NCBI GenBank assembly: GCA_964602485.1
Contig: CAZRQU010000001.1
Location: forward strand, 1 to 64,000
DNA length: 64,000 nucleotides
DNA from: WJLG01 sp964602485
GTDB taxonomy: Bacteria; Patescibacteriota; Patescibacteriia; Patescibacteriales; WJLG01
Direction of reading: 5' to 3'
Shown: one piece after another, positions 7,871 through 14,736 of the stretch
How the letters are laid out: each line of letters begins with the position of its first letter
Numbering within the stretch: position 1 is the first letter of the stretch
Made by a program: the position numbers and the translations under genes
Notes under the pieces: generated by a model
The model's database searches: none
Told to the model about the DNA's origin: nothing
The model's input: only the letters and a program-made list of their open reading frames with translations

Positions 7871-8245
7871 ATGTCTTTATTAAAAAACAAGAAGGGGACG
7901 GCGCTACTGATGACCATTCTTATATTGAACAGTGTTTTGATAGTGGCTTTGGCCGCCTCTAGGATAGTTATAGTCGGTGTAAAAATGAGCGGAACTCAGG
8001 AAAGATCGACCAAGGCTTACTTTGCCGCCGAAGCCGGAGGGGAGAGGGCTTTATGGGAGTGGCGCAAGAACGGATACACCTTCCCTTCGGCTACTACCAG
8101 CGAAGATGTTTTTGTGGACACTCTGGGCAACAATAGCAGCTATGATGTTGATTACGCATCTTCTTCCAATGTGGCTACTTTTACTTGCAATGGATCTTTT
8201 TCAACCTTGAAAAGAACCATAGAAATAGAGCTTGATTTTAGTTGA
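7871..8245 (+). CDS. PilX-like minor pilin
   Basis: A 124-residue protein with a prepilin-like N-terminus, KNKKG/TALLMTILILNSVLIVALAAS. It lacks the usual Glu at position +5, as is common in PilX and GspK-like pilins that cap the pilus tip. The motif TKAYFAAEAGGERALWEWRKNG after the helix is typical of PilX-type proteins (the conserved AYxAAEAGxExAL). The head is short. It is the last gene of the pilin series; a new promoter at 8266 follows. Confidence 0.78.
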   Translation: MSLLKNKKGTALLMTILILNSVLIVALAASRIVIVGVKMSGTQERSTKAYFAAEAGGERALWEWRKNGYTFPSATTSEDVFVDTLGNNSSYDVDYASSSNVATFTCNGSFSTLKRTIEIELDFS

Positions 8246-8265
8246 TCTTGGGAATGTTTATACAT

Positions 8266-8294
8266 TTGTTCGTTTCTTTAAAAAATGATATAAT
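8266..8294 (+). promoter_or_regulatory. Promoter for the 108-residue membrane protein
   Basis: TTGTTC at 8266-8271, a 17-bp spacer and TATAAT at 8289-8294. The predicted leader to the ATG at 8328 is only about 27 bases, with no Shine-Dalgarno sequence. Confidence 0.65.
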
Positions 8295-8327
8295 GTGAAT
8301 AACTTATCAATTAATTAAGTCATTAAC

Positions 8328-8654
8328 ATGTCAAAAACAAAAAGCCCTATGAAGATCAACAAGTTAACGATCGTTATCATCGTCCTTATCGTCTGGGCCG
8401 TTTTCTCACTTGTTTACATGGCCAATGATTATTGGCAGGATTTCAAGATGGGAAAGATGCAAGCGGCTTATAGCAATGGCTCTTCCCAAGCGGTTGCCCA
8501 GATAATAGAGAGGGCCAAGACCTGTGAACCGGTCAATCTGTACGCCGGAGAAACTCAGGTTAATTTGATAGATGTGGCTTGCTTACAAAAACAGGCAGGA
8601 CAAGGAGAAGGAGCTCAAGCTGAAGAGAATATGAATTCCGAAGAGGAGGAATAA
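8328..8654 (+). CDS. Small single-pass membrane protein, unknown function
   Basis: A 108-residue protein with one hydrophobic segment (about residues 11-30, KLTIVIIVLIVWAVFSLVYM) behind a short basic N-terminus, then a soluble part with two Cys (CEPVN and ACLQK) and a Gln/Glu-rich tail. The AVAQIIERAKTCEPVNLYAG segment is probably a helix followed by an exposed loop. I recognise no family. It has its own promoter and terminator and so is a single-gene unit between the pilin cluster and ligA. Confidence 0.6.
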   Translation: MSKTKSPMKINKLTIVIIVLIVWAVFSLVYMANDYWQDFKMGKMQAAYSNGSSQAVAQIIERAKTCEPVNLYAGETQVNLIDVACLQKQAGQGEGAQAEENMNSEEEE

Positions 8655-8685
8655 TATTGACAGAGGTGGCAAGATAGCAAATAAT

Positions 8686-8713
8686 AGCCGTTGGATATTC
8701 CAACGGCTTTTGT
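8686..8713 (+). terminator. Strong intrinsic terminator
   Basis: Perfect 10-bp stem AGCCGTTGGA / TCCAACGGCT with a 3-nt loop, followed by a T-run. Confidence 0.9.
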
Positions 8714-8719
8714 TATAAT
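8691..8719 (+). promoter_or_regulatory. Candidate promoter for ligA
   Basis: TTGGAT at 8691-8696, a 17-bp spacer and TATAAT at 8714-8719. It overlaps the terminator hairpin, as at 4191. If used, the entire repeat region to 9213 would be the ligA leader. Confidence 0.5.
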
Positions 8720-8726
8720 TATTATT

Positions 8727-9213
8727 AGACATGTTGGTAATTGGTTATTAGTAATTAGTAATTGGTAAATTTGGTATTTTATTGGTTCCTCCCCTTGCTA
8801 AGGGGAGGTTAGGAGGGGTTAATGGGATTAGTAATTTGGGATTGTCATCCTGAGGATGCCGCGGAAGCGGGAGACGAAGGATCTGTATTGGGTTATTAGT
8901 AATTAGTAATTTGGTATTTGATACTGGATACTGGATATTTGATATTGGTAATTTGCAATTTGCACTTTGATATTTGCAGTTTGTTATGCGTTACGCGTTA
9001 TGAGTTATGCGTTTTTTAGAGTTTAGGATCTCCTCCGTTACGCGTTATGAGTTTATAATGTTTAGAATTAAAAATTAGAAATTATTTCAAAAATTATAAA
9101 ATTATAAAATTCAAAAATTAAATTCCCCTCTTTCAGAGGGGGGTGCCGACGGCAGGAGGCGGGGTGTGTTAGGATTTAGAGTTTAGGATCTCCTCCGTTA
9201 CGCGTTATGAATT
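8727..9213 (+). repeat. Composite intergenic repeat region before ligA
   Basis: No gene is seen in this 487-bp stretch. In order it holds TAATTGG/TAATTAG heptamers (8730-8770), a CCTCCCCTT-GCT-AAGGGGAGG hairpin element (8788-8808), the second 41-bp repeat (8844-8884), more heptamers including ACTGGAT, TAATTTG and CACTTTG types (8890-8985), GTTACGC/GTTATGA units (8985-9052), AT-rich heptamers (about 9055-9120), a second hairpin CCCCTC-TTTCA-GAGGGG (9125-9141), and a repeat of the block AGGATCTCCTCCGTTACGCG seen just before (about 9026-9050 and 9186-9210). The last heptamers touch the ligA start codon. Confidence 0.8.
8844..8884 (+). repeat. 41-bp dispersed repeat, copy 2
   Basis: One mismatch to the copy at 875-915 (GGATGCC instead of GGATCCC); the identity extends a few bases further into ATCTGTATTGGGT. 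Same hairpin centre. Confidence 0.75.
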
Positions 9214-11337
9214 ATGGACAAAAAAGAAGCTAAAAAAAGAATAAGCAAGCTAAAAGACGAGATAGATCATCATCGTTATCTTTACCATGTTTTGGATAAG
9301 CAGGAGATAAGCGATGATGCTTTGGATAGTCTTAAGCATGAATTGGTTGAGATCGAGCAGAAATACCCTGATCTAATAACCGCTGATTCTCCCACTCAAA
9401 GAGTAGGAGGTAAGCCTTTGGATAAATTCGAAAAATTCGAGCATAAGCATAGAATGCATTCTCTTTTTGACGCTTTTTCCGAAAACGATATGAGGTCTTG
9501 GGAGGAGAGGAATAAGAACATTCTTTCTGATAAAGGTTTATCCCGCGATCTTGAATATTATTGTGAGTTGAAATTGGATGGTATAGCCATGAGTTTAAAA
9601 TATGAAAAAGGATCTTTATCTGTAGGTGCTACCAGAGGAGATGGTTTTATTGGTGAGAATGTGACCAGTAATGTAAAGACCATAGAAAGCATACCTCTAT
9701 CTTTCAGAGAGGTTGATCCGGAAGAAGTAGAAAGATTGGGATTCAATAAAAAAGAAACAAAGGAAATAGTAGAAAGATCGGGGAATGACGATATATTAAT
9801 AAGAGGAGAGGTGGTGATGACGAAGAAAGCTTTTGTCCGCTTGAATAAAAAATATGAAAAGCAGGGCAAGGACACTTTAGCTAATCCTCGTAACGGGGTG
9901 GCCGGATCGATCAGGCAGTTGGATCCATCTATCACGGCTGAAAGGGATTTGGACTTTATTGCTTATGAGATCGTTGGCGACCTTCCTTTGAAAAAACACG
10001 AAGAAAAAAGCGGATTACTTAGAGCTTTGGGGTTTAAGACCTTGGAAGAGAATCTTAAGTGCCCTTCAATGGAGAGCGTTTTTGATCTTTATCAAAAGAT
10101 GATCAAGAAAAGGGATGGACTGGATTTTGAAATAGACGGCGTAGTGGTCAAGGTCAACGATCTTGATCTTTGGGAAGTTTTAGGAATAGTAGGAAAAGGA
10201 CCTAGATATATGATGGCCTATAAGTTTCCGGCCGTACAGAAGACCACTAAGGTGAAAGATGTGATATGGCAAGTAGGCAGAACGGGCGTGCTTACGCCAA
10301 CAGCCCTTATGGATCCGGTCAATGTCGGAGGAGTTCAGGTTAGCCGAGCTACCTTGCATAATATGGATGAAATAGAAAGGTTGGGACTTAAGGTGGGGGA
10401 TACTGTGATAATCGAAAGGGCGGGAGATGTTATTCCTAAAGTGGTTAAAGTCCTGCCCAAACTAAGAACAGGAGATGAAAAGAGCATCAAAAGACCTGAT
10501 AAATGTCCTATGTGTGGAGGCAAGGTTTCCAGAAAAGAAGGAGACGTGGCTTATAGATGCTTGAATAAAGATTGCAATGCAATAGGATTAAGAGAGCTTA
10601 CACATTTTGCTTCTAAAAAAGCGGTTAATATAGATGGTATGGGAGAAAAGATAGTCAAACAATTATCAGAGGCCGGATTATTGAATGATATTTCCGATTT
10701 TTATGCTCTTAAGCCCGGAGATCTTTTGCCCTTGGAAAGATTTGCTGACAGGTCAGTTGATAATTTAATAGAAGCCATTGATAACAGAAGGGTTATAGAT
10801 CTGTCTAAATTTATTTTTGCTTTAGGTATTCATTATGTTGGAGAAGAAACAGCGATCACACTTGCAAAGAATTTTATCTCTTGGTCAAGAACTAAGAAAG
10901 AAAAGATAGAGATAAAGGGAATAAAAAATTATTTCGATCAACTTTCTGTGGAGGATATTAAAAATATGGAAGATATTGGACCGGTTGTGGCGAAAAGCAT
11001 AAAAAAATGGTGGCAAAATGATAAAAATATAAAGACATTGAAAAAAATGGAAGAGTTGGGGGTTTCTCTAAGGGTTGACCCTCGTTTAGAAGCAGCAGAG
11101 GTAGACAATCCTCTAAAAGGGCAGAAAATAGTGTTAACAGGGTCTTTGGAAAAGTTGACAAGAGAAGAAGCTAAAGATAAGATAAGAAAATCAGGGGGCA
11201 GTGTTTCCGGGTCTGTTAGCAAAAATACGGATCTATTAGTAGCGGGCATTGAACCCGGAAGCAAATACGATAAAGCTCAAGAATTAGGGGTAAAGATCAT
11301 TGATGAAGAAAATTTTTTAAAGATGTTGTCCGTGTAA
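9214..11337 (+). CDS. ligA: NAD-dependent DNA ligase
   Basis: LigA seals nicks in double-stranded DNA using NAD+, acting in replication and repair. At 707 residues it has the usual length. Visible landmarks: the Ia domain with YxxLD-like HHRYLYHVLDKQ (residues 19-30), the adenylation motif KLDG with catalytic Lys120, the OB-fold region (VGRTGVLTPTA), a four-Cys zinc finger (CPMCGG...CLNKDC), helix-hairpin-helix repeats (FASKKAVNIDGMG...; MEDIGPVVAKSI) and a C-terminal BRCT domain (LKGQKIVLTGSLEKL...SGGSVSGSVSKNTDLLVAG). The gene stands alone, with heptamer elements of opposite orientation on its two sides. Confidence 0.97.
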   Translation: MDKKEAKKRISKLKDEIDHHRYLYHVLDKQEISDDALDSLKHELVEIEQKYPDLITADSPTQRVGGKPLDKFEKFEHKHRMHSLFDAFSENDMRSWEERNKNILSDKGLSRDLEYYCELKLDGIAMSLKYEKGSLSVGATRGDGFIGENVTSNVKTIESIPLSFREVDPEEVERLGFNKKETKEIVERSGNDDILIRGEVVMTKKAFVRLNKKYEKQGKDTLANPRNGVAGSIRQLDPSITAERDLDFIAYEIVGDLPLKKHEEKSGLLRALGFKTLEENLKCPSMESVFDLYQKMIKKRDGLDFEIDGVVVKVNDLDLWEVLGIVGKGPRYMMAYKFPAVQKTTKVKDVIWQVGRTGVLTPTALMDPVNVGGVQVSRATLHNMDEIERLGLKVGDTVIIERAGDVIPKVVKVLPKLRTGDEKSIKRPDKCPMCGGKVSRKEGDVAYRCLNKDCNAIGLRELTHFASKKAVNIDGMGEKIVKQLSEAGLLNDISDFYALKPGDLLPLERFADRSVDNLIEAIDNRRVIDLSKFIFALGIHYVGEETAITLAKNFISWSRTKKEKIEIKGIKNYFDQLSVEDIKNMEDIGPVVAKSIKKWWQNDKNIKTLKKMEELGVSLRVDPRLEAAEVDNPLKGQKIVLTGSLEKLTREEAKDKIRKSGGSVSGSVSKNTDLLVAGIEPGSKYDKAQELGVKIIDEENFLKMLSV

Positions 11338-11508
11338 CTCGTAACGCACAACAAACTGCAAATAGCAAATAGCAAATAGCAAAGTGCAAATTACAAATTA
11401 CCAATATCCTAAACGCATAACTCGTAACGCATAACGCGGGAGATCCTAAGCTCTAAATAAATACCAAATTACCAATCACTAATTACTAATCACCAATTAC
11501 CAATTACT
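11338..11508 (+). repeat. Inverted copy of the heptamer element after ligA
   Basis: Read on the minus strand, this tract repeats the order of the region before ligA: TAATTGG/TAATTAG units, CAATTTG/CACTTTG/CAGTTTG units, then GTTACGC/GTTATGA units. On the plus strand it appears as GCAAATA, CAAATTA, ACCAATT and CGCATAA/CGTAACG heptamers. It fills the whole gap to gatC and ends at its ATG. Confidence 0.8.
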
Positions 11509-11802
11509 ATGTTAAATAAGGATCAAATAAAACATATAGCTGAACTGGCCAGGCTGGAATTGTCCGAAGAAGAAACAGGGGAAATAACCCCTCAGCTTTC
11601 TGATATATTGGATTATATAGAGCAGTTGAGAGAGGTTGACACCACGAACGTGGAAGCCACGGCTCAGGTTACCGGTCAGACCAATGTTTTTAGGCAGGAT
11701 CGTGATGAGAATTGGGCCGAAGATGAGAGGGCAATTGCCTTGAATCAATCTCCTGACGGATTGGAAGGGGGACAGATAAAGGTCAAGAGAGTTTTAGACT
11801 AA
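11509..11802 (+). CDS. gatC: Asp/Glu-tRNA(Asn/Gln) amidotransferase subunit C
   Basis: A 97-residue GatC: LNKDQIKHIAELARLELSEEE at the N-terminus, the helix LSDILDYIEQLREVDT, and the family's VEATAQVTGQTNVFRQD region. GatC stabilises the GatA-GatB amidotransferase that turns misacylated Glu-tRNA(Gln) (and Asp-tRNA(Asn)) into the correct amidated form. gatA follows after 16 bp of two GATAAAT heptamers; gatB is not in the window. Confidence 0.95.
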   Translation: MLNKDQIKHIAELARLELSEEETGEITPQLSDILDYIEQLREVDTTNVEATAQVTGQTNVFRQDRDENWAEDERAIALNQSPDGLEGGQIKVKRVLD

Positions 11803-11818
11803 TGATAAATGATAAATT

Positions 11819-13276
11819 ATGTTGAATGAATTAACGATCAAACAAGCGGTGGAAAAGCTGGATAAGAAGGAGATCACTTCGGTTGAATTGACCAAAGCTT
11901 GTTTGGATAGAATAAAAAAGGTCAATGATGGATTGAACGCCTGCTTGACCGTTTGCGAGGCGGAAGCGATCGCTGAGGCAGAGAAAGCGGATAAAAGAAG
12001 GGAGAAAGGCGAAAAAGGAGGTCTTTTGGGTGTGCCTTATATATGTAAAGATAATATCCTTACAAAAGGGGTTAGAACTACGGCCGCTTCCAAGATACTT
12101 GATGATTATACAGCTCCTTATGATGCCACCATCATAAAAAAATTGAAAGAAGCCGGAGCAGTTCTTTTAGGAAAGGCCAATCTTGATGAATTTGCTCATG
12201 GCGCCTCTAATGAGAATAGCGCTTACGGCCCGGCTCATAATCCCTGGGATGCGGAAAGGGTTACCGGCGGTTCATCAGGAGGTTCGGCTGCGGCTGTGAT
12301 CTCTGATATGTGCTTGTTCGCTTTAGGGACCGATACCGGCGGGTCCATACGTTGCCCTTCCAGTTTTTGTTCTGTGGTTGGGGTCAAACCCACCTATGGG
12401 CGCAGTTCTCGCTTTGGCTTGATGGCAATGACGTCATCTACCGATGTACCGGGCCCTTTGACCAAAACAGCTGAGGATGGTGCTTTGGTGTTGAAAACAA
12501 TAGCCGGGCATGATAAGTATGACGCTTCTTCTTCTGAAGAGGATGTTGATGATTATAAAAAGAGATTAGAGGACGATATAAAAGGTTTAAGGATCGGCCT
12601 ACCTAGAGAATATTTTTCCCATAACTTTGATCAGGATGTAAAAAATATGATCGATCAAGCTATCGATAAGTTCAAGGAATTGGGAGCTGAGATGATCGAA
12701 GTTGATCTGCCGCACAGTAAATACGCTATACCGGTCTATTACATAATAACTCCTTCGGAGATAAGTTCGAATTTGGCTCGTTTTGATGGTATCAAATATG
12801 GTTTTTCCGACAAACAAGCAAAGGACCTAAAAGATATATATTCAAGTTCACGCGGCAAGTCCTTAGGCAGGGAGACAAAAAGAAGGATAATGATAGGGAC
12901 TTATGCTTTGTCAGCCGGATATAGAGATGCTTATTATCTGCAAGCGCAAAAAGTTAGAACTATAATAAAGAAAGAGATGGATGCCGAATTGGAAAAGGTT
13001 GATTGTCTCCTTACTCCTACCCAGCCAACCACTGCCTTTAAGATAGGTAAGCATTCGGGCGACCCTTTGGATATGTATTTAGAGGATATATTCGTTAGCG
13101 GAGCTTCATTGGCCGGTTTACCAGCTATGAGCATTCCTTGCGGTTTTGCCAGCGGTTTACCGGTAGGAATGCAATTGATAGGAAAAAGGTTTGATGAATC
13201 CAGGTTATTCAATATTGCTCATAAATATCAAGAGAATACTGATTTTCATAAACAAAAACCTGATTTGGGATCATAG
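11819..13276 (+). CDS. gatA: Asp/Glu-tRNA(Asn/Gln) amidotransferase subunit A
   Basis: GatA (485 residues, normal length) is the glutaminase/amidase that supplies ammonia for transamidation. The amidase-signature triad is visible: Lys in VPYICKDNI (about residue 78), the cis-Ser in TDTGGSIRCPSS, and the nucleophilic Ser region VTGGSSGGSAAAV (residues about 148-160). The C-terminal part carries the conserved GLPAMSIPCGF...PVGMQLIGKRFDE. It is co-transcribed with gatC and ends at a strong terminator at 13333. Confidence 0.96.
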   Translation: MLNELTIKQAVEKLDKKEITSVELTKACLDRIKKVNDGLNACLTVCEAEAIAEAEKADKRREKGEKGGLLGVPYICKDNILTKGVRTTAASKILDDYTAPYDATIIKKLKEAGAVLLGKANLDEFAHGASNENSAYGPAHNPWDAERVTGGSSGGSAAAVISDMCLFALGTDTGGSIRCPSSFCSVVGVKPTYGRSSRFGLMAMTSSTDVPGPLTKTAEDGALVLKTIAGHDKYDASSSEEDVDDYKKRLEDDIKGLRIGLPREYFSHNFDQDVKNMIDQAIDKFKELGAEMIEVDLPHSKYAIPVYYIITPSEISSNLARFDGIKYGFSDKQAKDLKDIYSSSRGKSLGRETKRRIMIGTYALSAGYRDAYYLQAQKVRTIIKKEMDAELEKVDCLLTPTQPTTAFKIGKHSGDPLDMYLEDIFVSGASLAGLPAMSIPCGFASGLPVGMQLIGKRFDESRLFNIAHKYQENTDFHKQKPDLGS

Positions 13277-13332
13277 ATAGAGTATTCAGTATGTAGTATT
13301 CAGTATTTGGCAATTTGGAATATAGATCAGTA

Positions 13333-13361
13333 AAAGTACTTACTTTAGTAAGTACTTTTTG
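13333..13361 (+). terminator. Intrinsic terminator after gatA
   Basis: AAAGTACTTACT (13333-13344) is a perfect inverted match to AGTAAGTACTTT (13347-13358), with a T-run behind. The symmetry means it may also act on the opposite strand. Confidence 0.85.
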
Positions 13362-13370
13362 TATACAACA

Positions 13371-13398
13371 ATAAAACAGCCCTTCCGACTGTTTCTTT
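13371..13398 (-). terminator. Decayed copy of the tRNA-Ser terminator hairpin
   Basis: This is the outermost of three copies of the ACAGTCC-GAA-GGGCTGT hairpin (minus-strand sense) followed by TTTTATT. Here one stem position is changed (TCCGAC on the plus strand instead of TCGGAC), so the stem is weaker. The other copies are at 13551-13570 and 14506-14525. Confidence 0.55.
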
Positions 13399-13404
13399 TG
13401 CTTC

Positions 13405-13577
13405 AGAGTGAGGGATTCGAAGGGGCCAAGCCCCACGACAACTCGAATACGTTTTTTTATTGGTCAAAGGTGGTTGCTTTCAAGCAAACTGTTGTCAGTA
13501 TTATGCTTTATACCAAAAGCGAGGGTTCTTCACCCTCATCTCCACAATAAAACAGCCCTTCGGACTGTTTCTTTTGC
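13405..13577 (-). repeat. 173-bp tRNA-linked direct repeat, copy A
   Basis: This segment matches 14360-14532 with a single mismatch. On the minus strand it begins with the terminator hairpin and ends in TTCGAATCCCTCACTCT, which is the T-loop and acceptor end of the adjacent tRNA-Ser. Between them lie several possible stems (GAGGGT-GAAGA-ACCCTC; GGGGC-TTG-GCCCC; TTGCTT-GA-AAGCAA) and a long pairing of the two ends (GGAGATGAGGG with CCCTCACTCTCC in copy B; copy A lacks the last CC). Open reading frames across it are translations of a structured non-coding sequence and I do not annotate them. Confidence 0.8.
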
Positions 13578-13586
13578 TTCAGAGTT

Positions 13587-14302
13587 TGGAACGATATTGG
13601 AACTTTTTTGTGTAAATATTAACAATTTTGATAATTAATTTTTATATTATCAAACTAAAATTAATTCGCTCTTTTCTTTTTACTGTTTTTATTGTGTTTT
13701 GTTTTTGGGATTCTTAAATCAATCAAAAAATCATCAGCTAATTCAAGGGTTTCAGCAAAAGTCATAGCTATATCATCATCAATTTTTTCATTTATTTTCA
13801 ATTTAAAAACCACAAAATGATCACATCCCATAGTTTTGTATAGGTCCTCTAAATATTCGGCTTTTTTAATTTTATTCCTGATAACAGTTTGTTTGCCAGA
13901 AGTGATATCTACAAAGAAAGTTTTATCATTAAACGAAACTATTTTATCTATACCATACAATCTATCTAAAAGTTCATCTAAAGATAATTCATCAAAAGAC
14001 AATCCTTCCAATTCTAACTTTTCTTTTACTTTTTTAAAACGCTCCTGAGAATATTCTTTCATAGAATTTAATAAATCTTCTTTTTTTATATCAGGTGTGT
14101 CAAAATTAATATCTAAACAACTACATAATTCTATTATTTTATCAAAATCTTCTTCAGACTTTAAAGATTCATTATTAAGATAATTTGGCGATATTGATTT
14201 TTCTACTTTATCCTTATTTTCTGCAGAAAGCAATTTTTCCATTTTAAACATATACATTATTATTAATCATAACTATATTTCATTATATTATATATCGTTC
14301 CA
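13587..14302. other. Possible small cassette bounded by 11-bp inverted repeats
   Basis: TGGAACGATAT at 13587-13597 is matched exactly in inverted orientation by ATATCGTTCCA at 14292-14302. The two sites enclose a single AT-rich gene on the minus strand. There is no transposase, and I could not define a target-site duplication, so the boundaries are tentative. Confidence 0.35.
13661..14257 (-). CDS. Hypothetical AT-rich protein in the tRNA-Ser island
   Basis: A 198-residue protein of unknown function, with possible starts at 14257, 14251 and 14242; none has a Shine-Dalgarno sequence. The first two thirds are acidic and helical (KKEDLLNSMKEYSQERFKKV). The segment YGIDKIVSFNDKTFFVDITSGKQ followed by a Lys-rich helix has the spacing of a nuclease-like core (Asp, beta-hairpin, Asp, then Lys), faintly like PD-(D/E)xK enzymes, but the match is too weak to claim. 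The C-terminus is basic (KTKHNKNSKKKR). The gene is much more AT-rich than its neighbours and lies between the two 173-bp repeats, which suggests acquisition. Copy A supplies a terminator hairpin downstream. Confidence 0.6.
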   Translation of the reverse strand: MYMFKMEKLLSAENKDKVEKSISPNYLNNESLKSEEDFDKIIELCSCLDINFDTPDIKKEDLLNSMKEYSQERFKKVKEKLELEGLSFDELSLDELLDRLYGIDKIVSFNDKTFFVDITSGKQTVIRNKIKKAEYLEDLYKTMGCDHFVVFKLKINEKIDDDIAMTFAETLELADDFLIDLRIPKTKHNKNSKKKRAN

Positions 14303-14359
14303 GAGTGATAAACTCCCTACAAAAAAAGAGGCTAATATTAATCCCTTTTTTCGATGCGG

Positions 14360-14532
14360 AGAGTGAGGGATTCGAAGGGGCCAAGCCCCACGACAACTCG
14401 AATACGTTTTTTTATTGGTCAAAGGTGGTTGCTTTCAAGCAAACTGTTGTCAGTATTATGCTTTATACCAAAAGCGAGGGTTCTTCACCCTCATCTCCAC
14501 AATAAAATAGCCCTTCGGACTGTTTCTTTTGC
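14360..14532 (-). repeat. 173-bp tRNA-linked direct repeat, copy B
   Basis: The copy next to tRNA-Ser. It matches 13405-13577 except for one base in the terminator (AAAATAG versus AAAACAG). Its far end carries the longer tRNA match TTCGAATCCCTCACTCTCCGCA (minus strand; split here as T-loop TTCGAAT, T-stem CCCTC, acceptor ACTCTCC and GCA). The hairpin at 14506-14525 probably serves as the terminator of the tRNA gene. Confidence 0.8.
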
Positions 14533-14616
14533 GGAGAGTGAGGGATTCGAACCCTCGTGGGCTATTAACCCGCTTGCACTCCAAGCAAGTGCCATAGACC
14601 TCTAGGCGAACTCTCC
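14532..14616 (-). tRNA. tRNA-Ser (anticodon GGA)
   Basis: On the minus strand the acceptor arm GGAGAGT/ACTCTCC, a D-arm, the anticodon stem CTTGC/GCAAG with loop TTGGAGT (anticodon GGA, reading UCC/UCU), a long class-II variable arm and the T-arm GAGGG-TTCGAAT-CCCTC are all present. The discriminator base is G, as expected for serine; CCA is not encoded (GCAAAA follows), so it must be added enzymatically. Length 85 bases. The 3' half is the sequence repeated in the two nearby modules. Confidence 0.95.
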
Positions 14617-14629
14617 ATTATTGATATTT

Positions 14630-14658
14630 AGTATATATCATAAATTTATAAGTATCAA
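14630..14658 (-). promoter_or_regulatory. Promoter of tRNA-Ser
   Basis: Minus strand: TTGATA (14653-14658), a 17-bp spacer, TATACT (14630-14635). The transcript should begin about 7 bases before the mature tRNA 5' end. Confidence 0.7.
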
Positions 14659-14675
14659 GTTTGTTCACAGAAAGA

Positions 14676-14717
14676 AAAAAAGCCTCAGCATCCATTTTGG
14701 TAATAGAACTGAAGCTT
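14676..14717 (-). terminator. Terminator of the 116-residue gene
   Basis: On the minus strand AAGCTTCAG pairs with CTGAGGCTT (one bulge/mismatch) and a run of seven T residues follows. Confidence 0.65.
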
Positions 14718-14736
14718 ATAGAAAAGAGGGAAGTTT

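Noticed and set aside
13359..13638. Open frames reading SEGFEGAKPHDNSNT and the same again at 14305-14605
   Set aside because: They are translations of the duplicated tRNA-linked module and of the tRNA-Ser antisense strand (SEGFEPSWAINPL); identical structured DNA explains both, and no start signal is seen.
13587..14302. Insertion sequence
   Set aside because: Inverted repeats are present, but the single gene shows no transposase motif and no clear target duplication was found.
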